Shown here: in pieces, positions 6,078 through 13,422 of the stretch
How positions within the stretch are numbered: the first letter of the stretch is position 1
Layout: each line of letters opens with the position of its first letter
DNA from: Actinomycetes bacterium
GTDB taxonomy: Bacteria > Actinomycetota > Actinomycetes > Propionibacteriales > Propionibacteriaceae
Assembly (NCBI GenBank): GCA_023412435.1
Contig: JAEYNS010000348.1
Coordinates: 1 to 13,883 of the forward strand
Length of the DNA stretch: 13,883 bases
Direction of reading: 5' to 3'
The notes under the pieces: generated by a model
What the model was told of the DNA's origin: nothing
What the model saw: only the letters and a program-made list of their open reading frames with translations
Database searches by the model: none
Translations under genes and position numbers: made by a program

Positions 6078-7585
6078 GCCGTTCCCCCTTGTCCAGCTCC
6101 CTCGACAGCTACGAGGTCTGGTTCGTCACCGGCAGCCAGTCGCTGTACGGCGAGGAGACCCTCCGCCAGGTCGCCGATCAGTCGCGCGCGGTGGCCGAGG
6201 GGCTGACAGGACTGCCGGTGAAGGTCGTCTGGAAGCCGGTGCTGATCGACACCGACGGGATCCGCCGGCTCGCGCTGGACGCCAACTCCGACGACAAGGT
6301 GATCGGCATCATCGCCTGGATGCACACCTTCAGCCCCGCCAAGATGTGGATCACCGGGCTCGATGCGCTGCGCAAGCCGCTGCTGCACCTGCACACCCAG
6401 GCCAACGTGGAGCTGCCCTGGGACGAGATCGACTTCGACTTCATGAACCTCAACCAGGCCGCGCACGGCGACCGGGAGTTCGGCTACATCCAGACCCGCC
6501 TCGGGGTCGCCCGCAAGACCGTGGTGGGCCATGTCTCCAACCCCGAGGTGCGGCGCCAGGTCGAGGTGTGGCAGCGCGCCGCGGCAGGCTGGCTGGCAGT
6601 ACGCACCCTGAAGCTCGCCCGGTTCGGCGACAACATGCGCTACGTCGCGGTCACCGAGGGTGACAAGACCGAGGCCGAACTGCGGCTCGGGGTCCAGGTC
6701 AACACCTGGGGCGTCAACGAGCTCGCGGCTGCGGTCGCCGAGGCCGGCGAGGACGAGGTGGAGGCCCTGATCGCGGAGTACCTCGAGCGCTACGACGTGG
6801 CCGAGGAGTTGCGGCCCGGCGGCGAGCGGCACCAGTCGCTGCGCGACGGCGCGGCGATCGAGGTGGGCCTGCGGCGCTTCCTCGAGGAAGGCGGCTTCGG
6901 CGCCTTCACGACCAGCTTCGAGGACCTCGGCGAGCTCACGCAGTTGCCCGGCCTCGCCGTCCAGCGGTTGATGGCCGAGGGCTACGGGTTCGGGGCGGAG
7001 GGCGACTGGAAGACCGCCATCCTGGTGCGGGTCGCCAACGTGATGGGAGCCGGCCTGCCCGGCGGCGCTTCGCTGATGGAGGACTACACCTACCACCTCG
7101 AGCCGGGGGCCGAGCTGATCCTGGGCGCCCACATGCTCGAGGTGGCACCCTCGCTGACGACGGCGACGCCGCGCCTCGAGGTGCACCCGCTGGGCATCGG
7201 CGGCAAGCAGGACCCGGTCCGGCTCGTCTTCACCGCCGACCCCGGCCCGGCGCTGGTGGTGGCGATGTCGGACGTCCGTGACCGCTTCCGCCTGGTAGCC
7301 AACGTGGTCGAGAACGTCACTCCGCCCGACCTGCCGAAGCTTCCGGTCGGCAGGGCGGTCTGGAAGCCCGCCCCCGACTTCGCCACCAGCGCCGCCTGCT
7401 GGCTGGCCGCCGGCGCAGCGCACCACACCGCGATGACGACAGCGGTCGGGATCGAGGTCTTCCGCGACTTCGCCCAGATCGCGGGAATCGAATTGCTCGA
7501 GATCGACGCCGACACCACTGTGCGCGGCTTCCAGCGCGAACTGCGCTGGAACCAGGCGTACTACCGGCTGGCCCAGGGGCTGTAG
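6074..7585 (+). CDS. araA: L-arabinose isomerase
   Basis: This 503-residue cytoplasmic Mn2+-dependent isomerase converts L-arabinose to L-ribulose. Its length matches the E. coli enzyme (500), and motifs align throughout: [14 protein letters not shown] near the start, [26 protein letters not shown], and [16 protein letters not shown]. The metal and catalytic residues are present: E309 (AEGDWK), E336 (MEDYTY), H353 (GAHML) and the histidine pair at 450-451 (AAHHT). The ATG at 6074 lies inside the araD stop (ATGA overlap), with AAGGA just upstream. It is the last pentose gene of the operon; the next gene begins 32 nt later. No ribulokinase is seen, so phosphorylation of L-ribulose must be encoded elsewhere. 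Confidence 0.97.
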   Translation: MSRSPLSSSLDSYEVWFVTGSQSLYGEETLRQVADQSRAVAEGLTGLPVKVVWKPVLIDTDGIRRLALDANSDDKVIGIIAWMHTFSPAKMWITGLDALRKPLLHLHTQANVELPWDEIDFDFMNLNQAAHGDREFGYIQTRLGVARKTVVGHVSNPEVRRQVEVWQRAAAGWLAVRTLKLARFGDNMRYVAVTEGDKTEAELRLGVQVNTWGVNELAAAVAEAGEDEVEALIAEYLERYDVAEELRPGGERHQSLRDGAAIEVGLRRFLEEGGFGAFTTSFEDLGELTQLPGLAVQRLMAEGYGFGAEGDWKTAILVRVANVMGAGLPGGASLMEDYTYHLEPGAELILGAHMLEVAPSLTTATPRLEVHPLGIGGKQDPVRLVFTADPGPALVVAMSDVRDRFRLVANVVENVTPPDLPKLPVGRAVWKPAPDFATSAACWLAAGAAHHTAMTTAVGIEVFRDFAQIAGIELLEIDADTTVRGFQRELRWNQAYYRLAQGL

Positions 7586-7617
7586 CCAGTCAGGACGCCG
7601 CTGGCGCACACTGGGGT

Positions 7618-8736
7618 ATGAACTCAGGCGGCAGTGGTTCGAGCACCCGGCTCCTCGCCGGGGTGCTCGGACTGCTGCTCGCCGGCTGCGGCCAGGCTCC
7701 TGCGGCGGTGACGCCGACTCCATCCGGTACTCCCGCGTCCACCGCCACCGCTGTCACCGAGACCCCCTCGCCGACCCCGACCCAGGCCACCGAGCGGGTG
7801 CTCGCGACCGCTCTGGACGTGCCGTGGGACCTGGCGGTCCTGCCGGACGGCAGCGCGCTGGTCACGCTGCGGGAGACCGCGGAGGTCGTGCGGGTGCAGC
7901 CCGGTGGTGGGGCCGAGACGATCGCCACCATCGAGGGGGTCGCTGCTGCCGGTGAGGGCGGGCTGCTCGGGATCGCGCTGTCGCCGGACTTCGCAGGCGA
8001 CGCCCTGGTGTACCTCTACCTGACCGCAGACCGGGACAACCGGGTGGTGCGCTATCGGTACCGGGACGGCACGCTGGCCGATCCGCAGGTGGTGCTCGAC
8101 GGCATCCCGAAGGCGGGCAACCACAACGGCGGACGCCTGCGCTTCGGCCCGGACGGGATGCTCTACGTCGGCACCGGCGACGCCGGCGACACGAGGACCT
8201 CGCAGGACACCGGCTCGCTGGCCGGCAAGATCCTGCGGGTGCTGCCCGACGGCGGCGTGCCTGCCGACAACCCGTTCGACAACGAGGTGTGGAGCTACGG
8301 CCACCGCAACGTCCAGGGCTTCGGCTGGACCGGCGACGGCACCATGGTCGCCAGCGAGTTCGGGCAGAACAGCCTCGACGAGCTCAACCTGATCACCCGC
8401 GGCGCCAATTACGGCTGGCCCGACGCCGAGGGCCCGTCCGGGGACGACGCGTTCACCGACCCGCTGGTGACCTGGACCACCGACGAGGCCTCGCCGAGCG
8501 GGATCGCGGTAACCCCGTCCGGCGAGGTCTTCATCGCCGCGCTGCGGGGGCAGCGGCTGTGGCGCACCCGCCTGGACGGGACCGCGGCACAGACCCCCAC
8601 CGTGCTCTATGACGGGGTCGGCAGGCTGCGGGCCGTCGAACTCGTCGGGGACGAGCTGTGGTTGCTCACCAACAACACCGCCCGCGGCGAACCCGGCCCC
8701 GACGACGATCGGCTGATCGCCATCCAGGCGCCTTGA
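7618..8736 (+). CDS. Lipoprotein glucose/sorbosone dehydrogenase-like (PQQ-type) beta-propeller protein
   Basis: This is a 372-residue exported lipoprotein. The signal peptide ends in the lipobox LAGC with C24 as the lipidated residue, followed by a Thr/Pro/Ser-rich linker to about residue 58. The rest is a six-bladed propeller of the soluble aldose/sorbosone dehydrogenase family: LDVPWDLAVLPDG, GEGGLLGIALSPDF, NHNGGRLRFGPDGMLYVGTGDAGD, SYGHRNVQGFGW and NYGWPDAEG are all in order. Relatives oxidise aldoses with PQQ at the cell surface, but many actinobacterial members are uncharacterised. It lies 32 nt after araA on the same strand and may be cotranscribed. The ribosome site is weak (GGGG). 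It converges on glycogen phosphorylase. The family is secure; substrate and cofactor use are not. Confidence 0.88.
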   Translation: MNSGGSGSSTRLLAGVLGLLLAGCGQAPAAVTPTPSGTPASTATAVTETPSPTPTQATERVLATALDVPWDLAVLPDGSALVTLRETAEVVRVQPGGGAETIATIEGVAAAGEGGLLGIALSPDFAGDALVYLYLTADRDNRVVRYRYRDGTLADPQVVLDGIPKAGNHNGGRLRFGPDGMLYVGTGDAGDTRTSQDTGSLAGKILRVLPDGGVPADNPFDNEVWSYGHRNVQGFGWTGDGTMVASEFGQNSLDELNLITRGANYGWPDAEGPSGDDAFTDPLVTWTTDEASPSGIAVTPSGEVFIAALRGQRLWRTRLDGTAAQTPTVLYDGVGRLRAVELVGDELWLLTNNTARGEPGPDDDRLIAIQAP

Positions 8737-8763
8737 GCGGGGGGCGTCGTCCGTCCCGGCTCA
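8734..8763. terminator. Candidate bidirectional terminator between convergent genes
   Basis: The two opposing stop codons form the ends of an inverted repeat: TGAGC (8734-8738) pairs with GCTCA (8759-8763), and GGG (8739-8741) with CCC (8755-8757), with one bulged G. The loop is about 13 nt. There is no U-tract on either strand. The symmetry and position fit a shared terminator, but the stem is short. Confidence 0.35.
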
Positions 8764-11333
8764 GTGCATCGGCTGGGTGTGCCAGACCCGGTCCAGGTAG
8801 TCCCGCATCGAGCGGTCCGAGGAGAAGAAGCCGGTCCTGGCGACGTTGAGCACCGCGGAGCGGGTCCAGGCGTCGGTGTCGGCGTAGTAGGCCTCGACCC
8901 GGGCCTGGGCGTCCATGTAGGAGCGGTAGTCGGCCAAGGCGAGGAACCGGTCCTCGTAGAGCAGGTTGGAGACCAGCGGCTCGAAGGTGTGACGGTCACC
9001 GCGGGAGAAGTGGCCCGAGGCGATCAGGTCGAGGGTGGCCCGCAACTGCGGGTCGGCCTGGTAGTACTCCTGGGGGTGGTAGCCCTTCTGTTGCAGCGCG
9101 TCCACCTCGGGCTCGGTCATGCCGAACAGGAAGAAGTGCTCGTCGCCGACCAGTTGGCGGATCTCGACGTTCGCACCGTCGTCGGTGCCAATGGTGAGAG
9201 CACCGTTGAGGGCGAACTTCATGTTGCCGGTGCCGGACGCCTCCTTGCCCGCCAGCGAGATCTGCTCCGACAGGTCGGCGGCAGGGATCAGCTTCTCGGC
9301 GAGGGTGACGTTGTAATTGGCGGGGAAGGCTACCGAGAGCACCCCCTTGACCAGCGGGTCGGAGTTGACCACCGAGGCCACGGAGTTGATCAGGTGGATC
9401 GTCTCCTTCGCCATCCGGTAGCCGGGAGCAGCCTTGGCGCCGAAGATCACGGTTCGCGGGGTGACGTCCTCGGCGCGCACCTTGCCGCTCAGGATCTGCT
9501 CGTAGAGGGTCACGATGTGCAGCAGCTTCAGGCTCTGCCGTTTGTACTCGTGCAGCCGCTTCACCATGACGTCGATCAGGTGGTTGTCGTGCAGGTCGAT
9601 GCCGTCGCGGGCCCGCAGCAGGTCGTAGAACCGGTCCTTGTTCTGCCGCTTCACCGCCGTGAACTGGGCCCGGAACTCCGGGTCCTCGGCGTACGGCTCG
9701 AGCTCGGTCAGCCGCTCCAGGTCGGTCAGCCAGCCGACGCCGATGGCGCTGGTGATCAGTTCCGACAGGCCAGGGTTGGCGAGCCGGACGAAGCGGCGCG
9801 GGGTGACGCCGTTGGTGACATTGGTGAACTTCTCGGGCCACAGCGCGGAGAAGTCGGGCAGCACCTTGTCGCGCAACAGCTGGGAATGCAGTTCGGCGAC
9901 CCCGTTCACCTTGGCTCCGGCGATCGTGGCCAGGTAGGCCATCCGGACCGCCCGCTCGGGGTACTCGGCGATGATCGACATCCTGCGGGCCCGCAACTCG
10001 TCGCCGGGGAAGACCTGCCTGACCTCCTCGAGGAAGTCGTCGTTGATCCGGTAGATGATCTCGAGGTGCCGTGGCAGCAGCCGTCCCATCAGCTCGGTGG
10101 ACCAGACCTCAAGGGCCTCGGGCAGCAGGGTGTGACAGGTGTAGGCGAAGCAGCGGCGGGTGATGTCCCAGGCCTCGTCCCATTCCAGTTCGTACTCGTC
10201 CACCAGCAGCCGCATCAACTCGGGGACGCCGATCACCGGGTGCGTGTCGTTGAGCTGGAAGATGACCCGGTCGGGCAGGGTCCGGATGTCCTCGTCCGGG
10301 CCGAGCACGCGGTCGAGGAAGTCGCGGATCGAGCAGGCGACGAAGAAGTACTGCTGCTGCAGCCGCAGCTCCTTGCCCTGCGGGGTGGAGTCCTCGGGGT
10401 ACAGCACCTTGGTGATGTTCTCGGCGAAGGTCTGCGCCCTGACCGCCTCGGCGTAGTCGCCGGCGTTGAAGATCGCCAGGTCGAAGGCCTTGGTGGCCTG
10501 AGCGCTCCACAGTCGCAGCGTGTTCACCCGCCCGTTGAGGTACCCGGGAACCATGTACACGTACGGGACTCCCAGCACGTTCCAGTCCGGCAGCCAGCGG
10601 GTCCGCTCGACGCCGTCGGTGCCGAGGTAGCGTTCGGTGCGGCCGCCGAAGTTCACCTGCACCGCCGACTCGGGGTGCGGGAACTCCCACGGGCTGCCCA
10701 GGGCCAGCCAGGTGTCGGGCTGCTCGACCTGGCGGCCGTCGACGAAGGTCTGCCGGAAGATGCCGTACTCATACCGGATGCCGTACCCGACGCAGGCACG
10801 CTCAGGGTGGCGAGGGAGTCGATGAAGCAGGCGGCGAGCCTTCCCAGGCCGCCGTTGCCGAGGCCCGGCTCGACCTCCTGGGCGCGCAGCGTGTCGAGGC
10901 TGAGGCCGCAGGACTCCAGGGCCTGGGCCGCGATCTGCTCCAGGTCGGTGGCCAGCAGCGCATTGTCCAGCTGGCGGCCGAGCAGGTACTCCGCCGACAG
11001 GTAGCCCACCATCTTGACCTTGCCGCGGAGCTGCTTGCGGACGGTCTCCAGCCAGCGCGCCATCAGGTAGCTGCGGACGGTGCGGGCCAGCGCCAGGTAC
11101 TGGTCGTTGACGCTGGACCGCGACAGCGGCACGCCCTGCCCGGTGTTGAGCTCACGCAGGAACTCACGGACGAAGCCGTCCACCGAATGCGGGGGCGCCG
11201 TGACCGGCGCCAGCGCCAGCGGGTGCGAGGGCTGGAACGCCGGGCCGAGGCGGTGCGGTTCGGTGGTGGGAGACTCGTCAGCCGGAGCAGGCGCCTCCGG
11301 CCGGACGAGATCGAGCGCGGAGTAGTCGGTCAC
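8761..11333 (-). pseudogene. glgP: Glycogen/maltodextrin phosphorylase, interrupted by a single-base frameshift
   Basis: Joined across the frameshift, the protein is about 857 residues, the full length of family GT35 phosphorylases, which release glucose-1-phosphate from alpha-1,4-glucan ends. The first frame (11333 to about 10792) covers SVDGFVREFLRELNTGQGVPL, KMVGYLSAEYLLGRQL and EVEPGLGNGGLGRLAACFIDSLATL. The second frame (10791 to 8761) resumes exactly at VGYGIRYEYGIF and runs to the stop, with EASGTGNMKFALNGA carrying the pyridoxal-phosphate lysine (codon 9217-9219). One base is missing where VPA should join VGYG. As written, translation yields a truncated N-terminal piece with a nonsense tail. 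All other conserved parts are intact, so a sequencing error or recent mutation is likely. The start is uncertain: GTG 11333 has a -10 element 7 nt upstream (leaderless), while GTG 11342 and GTG 11435 are also in frame. The upstream gene on the same strand ends 135 nt earlier. Confidence 0.88.
10789..10796 (-). other. Frameshift site in glgP
   Basis: On the minus strand the coding frame reads V-P-A up to 10792 and must continue as V-G-Y-G from GTC at 10791-10789, so one nucleotide is missing between 10792 and 10791. The local sequence CCTGCGTCGGG has no homopolymer longer than 3 and no X-XXY-YYZ slippery heptamer, so programmed frameshifting is not suggested. Confidence 0.85.
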
Positions 11334-11340
11334 TTGGTAC

Positions 11341-11371
11341 ACGGTAAGGGTTGGACGGCGGTTTTCGGCAA
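11341..11371 (-). promoter_or_regulatory. Candidate leaderless promoter of glgP
   Basis: On the minus strand TTGCCG (11371-11366), a 19-nt spacer and TACCGT (11346-11341) lie upstream of GTG at 11333. Seven nucleotides separate the -10 from this GTG, so transcription would begin on the start codon. No Shine-Dalgarno sequence precedes any of the in-frame starts, which fits a leaderless message. The same -35/-10 pattern and spacing occurs before the MFS gene. Confidence 0.45.
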
Positions 11372-11468
11372 TCGTCTTGCCCTCCGCAAAGAGGTCCCTG
11401 AGAGCGTTGTCATGCGCCCGGCAGGGGCTCCCCACGTAGCCAGCGCACCCTCGGGCGCCGAGCGCGGG

Positions 11469-12080
11469 TCACCAGCGGGGACGGTCAAGGGTTACCAGCA
11501 GGTCCTCGTGCAACTGGAACCACACTGCGTGGTAGGAATCCGTCCGGTCGGTCACCGCGGCCGTGTCGCCTGCCAGCGCCCGCTCCAGCGCCGCCGCCAG
11601 GCGGGGCCCGTACGGCCCGAACCTCGGCAGCGCCGTGGCCAGGCGGCCACACAGCGGCTGGGCTCGCCCGTCCAGGGCGACCAGGCGCTTAAGCACCTTG
11701 TCGTCGTAGCGGTGGTCGGTGTGGTCATTGGGCAGGGAGCCGCCGTCGTCGCGGATCTGCCAGGCGGTGCAGGCGGCCAGCAACTCGGGGTTGAGGACAA
11801 GGAAGTCGGCGAAGCCGCGCTCGACCGCCTCCCTCGCGCCGGTGGCCCGGAGCTCGGACGCCGCCCGGCGGGCCACCTCGTCCCTGCCGCGGTCGGTGAG
11901 CAGCCAGCCGGAGAACACCCCTGGGGTGTAGCCCACGAGACCGTGGACGGCCAGGTCGATCAGGTCGGACTCGACGTCGGACTCAGGCAGGGCGGCGGCC
12001 TCGGCTATCCGTGACGCGGGGACGGAGCCGAGGCAGCGCAGCGCGTGCAGCACGAGGCTGCCGGGTTCGGTGTCGGTCAC
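11469..12080 (-). CDS. Winged-helix regulator-like protein of unknown function
   Basis: This is a 203-residue soluble protein. Residues about 8-75 look like a winged helix: helix LVLHALRCLG, then ASRIAEAAAL and SDVESDLIDLAVHGLV, followed by a wing ending WLLTDRGRDEV. The C-terminal part (about 80-203) is mostly helical with a conserved look: LNPELLAACTAWQIR, NDHTDHRYDDKVLKRL, QPLCGRLATALPRFGPYGPRLAAALERALAGD and DSYHAVWFQLHEDLL. I believe this domain recurs in actinobacteria but cannot name its ligand. The GTG at 12080 has TAGCAT ending 6 nt upstream and no Shine-Dalgarno, so it is probably leaderless. It diverges from mntH across 73 nt and precedes glgP on the same strand. A DNA-binding role is inferred from the fold only. 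Confidence 0.75.
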   Translation of the reverse strand: MTDTEPGSLVLHALRCLGSVPASRIAEAAALPESDVESDLIDLAVHGLVGYTPGVFSGWLLTDRGRDEVARRAASELRATGAREAVERGFADFLVLNPELLAACTAWQIRDDGGSLPNDHTDHRYDDKVLKRLVALDGRAQPLCGRLATALPRFGPYGPRLAAALERALAGDTAAVTDRTDSYHAVWFQLHEDLLVTLDRPRW

Positions 12081-12086
12081 GCCCGG

Positions 12087-12092
12087 ATGCTA
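12087..12092 (-). promoter_or_regulatory. -10 element of the winged-helix gene (leaderless)
   Basis: Minus-strand TAGCAT fits TANNNT, with 6 nt between it and the GTG at 12080. No Shine-Dalgarno is present. A 7-bp perfect inverted repeat (12097-12103 with 12106-12112) lies just upstream in the -35 area and could be an operator or simply GC-rich symmetry. Confidence 0.45.
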
Positions 12093-12118
12093 TCGGCGGC
12101 CGGACCCGGCCGATCCCC

Positions 12119-12147
12119 GTGTCACCGGCGGGAAGTTCAGCTACCTT
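12119..12147 (+). promoter_or_regulatory. mntH promoter (leaderless)
   Basis: GTGTCA at 12119-12124 (4 of 6 matches to TTGACA), a 17-nt spacer and TACCTT at 12142-12147 form a reasonable promoter. Six nucleotides follow before the GTG at 12154, so the transcript should begin at the start codon. No ribosome site is present in front of that codon, which supports leaderless initiation. Confidence 0.55.
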
Positions 12148-12151
12148 AACA
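12134..12151. promoter_or_regulatory. Candidate MntR operator on the mntH -10 element
   Basis: An imperfect inverted repeat GTTCAG-CTAC-CTTAAC (12135-12150, 5 of 6 arm pairs) covers the -10 hexamer. Its outer bases, GTTCA and AACA, resemble the half-sites of the C. glutamicum MntR box as I remember it (TGTTCA...TGAACA). An MntR-type repressor is encoded just downstream of mntH. Position and shape fit Mn-dependent repression; the match in the centre is poor. Confidence 0.5.
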
Positions 12152-12153
12152 AT

Positions 12154-13422
12154 GTGGAACCGCTGACCCGCCCGGCGCCGGGATCGACTGTGCCGCCGAC
12201 CGGCAGGCAGCCCCGTACCGCCCGGGGCTCCTGGTTGTGGGGTCCCGCCTTCGTGGCGGCAATCGCCTACGTCGACCCCGGCAACGTCGCCGCCAACCTG
12301 ACCGCCGGCGCCAGCTACGGCTACCTGTTGGTCTGGGTGCTGGTGGCCGCGAACGCGATGGCGGTGCTGGTGCAGTACCTCTCGGCAAAGTCGGGCCTTG
12401 TCACCGGCCGCAGCCTGCCGGAACTGCTCGGCGGTCGGCTGCGCCGCGGCCCGCGCCTGCTGTACTGGGCGCAGGCGGAGCTGGTGGCGGCGGCCACCGA
12501 CCTGGCCGAGGTGCTGGGGGGCGCGATCGCCCTGCAGATCCTGTTCGGGGTGCCGCTGGTGGTGGGGGGCGTGATCGTCGGCGGAGTGTCGATGGCGCTG
12601 CTGGCGATCCAGAGCCGGCGCGGCCAGCGTCCGTTCGAGTTCGTGGTGATGGGCCTTCTGCTGGTGATCACCGTGGGCTTCGTCGCCGGGCTCTTCGTCA
12701 GCGATGTCTCCTGGCCGGCGGCAGCGGGCGGACTGGTGCCGCGGTTCGAGGGCAGCCAGTCGGTCCTGCTGGCCGCCGGCATGCTGGGGGCGACGGTGAT
12801 GCCGCACGCCATCTACGTCCATTCGGCGCTGGCCAGGGACCGCCACGGCCAGGCCACCGGATCCGATCTCACCCGGCTGCTGCGGGCCACTCGGGGCGAC
12901 GTGCTGGCGTCCATGCTGGTCGCCGGGGCGGTCAACATCGCGATGCTGCTGCTCGCCGCCGGCAGCCTGCAGGGCGTGGCAGGGACGGACTCGATCCAGG
13001 GCGCCCACGCCGCGATCTCCGACTCGCTCGGTCCGGTCATCGGGGCGCTGTTCGGGGTCGGCCTGCTGGCCTCGGGCCTGGCCTCGACCTCGGTCGGCTG
13101 CTACGCCGGCGCGACGATCATGGCGGGTCTGCTGAAGGTGCAGGTCCCGCTGCTGCTGCGCCGGCTGATCACCCTCGTCCCTGCGCTGGTGATCCTGTCC
13201 ACCGGCGCCGACCCGACCTGGTCGCTGGTGCTGAGCCAGGTGCTGTTGAGCATCGGGATCCCGTTCGCCCTCGCCCCGCTGGTGACCCTGACCAGCGACC
13301 CGGCGACGATGGGCGACCACGCCAACTCCCGGCCGCTGCGGATCGTCGCCTGGACGGTGGTGGCGCTGATCGTCGCGCTCAACCTCGCCCTCATCGTGCT
13401 CCAGCTCGCCGGGGCTGACTGA
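12154..13422 (+). CDS. mntH: Nramp-family divalent metal (Mn2+) transporter MntH
   Basis: This is a 422-residue proton-coupled importer of Mn2+ (and possibly Fe2+) with about 11 transmembrane helices. The metal-site motifs are present: DPGN at 41-44 in TM1 (AYVDPGNVAAN) and MPH at 216-218 in TM6 (ATVMPHAIYVHSAL). The frame is open further upstream, but through the promoter and the divergent gene. GTG at 12154 is chosen because a -10 element ends 6 nt before it, and it leaves a short polar N-terminus before TM1. The stop overlaps the start of the MntR-like gene by one base (TGATG), so the transporter and its likely repressor are made from one message, a feedback pair for manganese homeostasis. 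Confidence 0.93.
   Translation: MEPLTRPAPGSTVPPTGRQPRTARGSWLWGPAFVAAIAYVDPGNVAANLTAGASYGYLLVWVLVAANAMAVLVQYLSAKSGLVTGRSLPELLGGRLRRGPRLLYWAQAELVAAATDLAEVLGGAIALQILFGVPLVVGGVIVGGVSMALLAIQSRRGQRPFEFVVMGLLLVITVGFVAGLFVSDVSWPAAAGGLVPRFEGSQSVLLAAGMLGATVMPHAIYVHSALARDRHGQATGSDLTRLLRATRGDVLASMLVAGAVNIAMLLLAAGSLQGVAGTDSIQGAHAAISDSLGPVIGALFGVGLLASGLASTSVGCYAGATIMAGLLKVQVPLLLRRLITLVPALVILSTGADPTWSLVLSQVLLSIGIPFALAPLVTLTSDPATMGDHANSRPLRIVAWTVVALIVALNLALIVLQLAGAD

Noticed and set aside
11450-11462. Short hairpin CTCGG-GCG-CCGAG after the winged-helix gene as a terminator
   Set aside because: Only 5 bp with a 3-nt loop and no U-tract; such hairpins are frequent in DNA of this GC content.
12070-12153. Longer mntH N-terminus from GTG 12070
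   Set aside because: It would overlap the divergent gene and translate the promoter and operator region; the leaderless GTG at 12154 is better supported.
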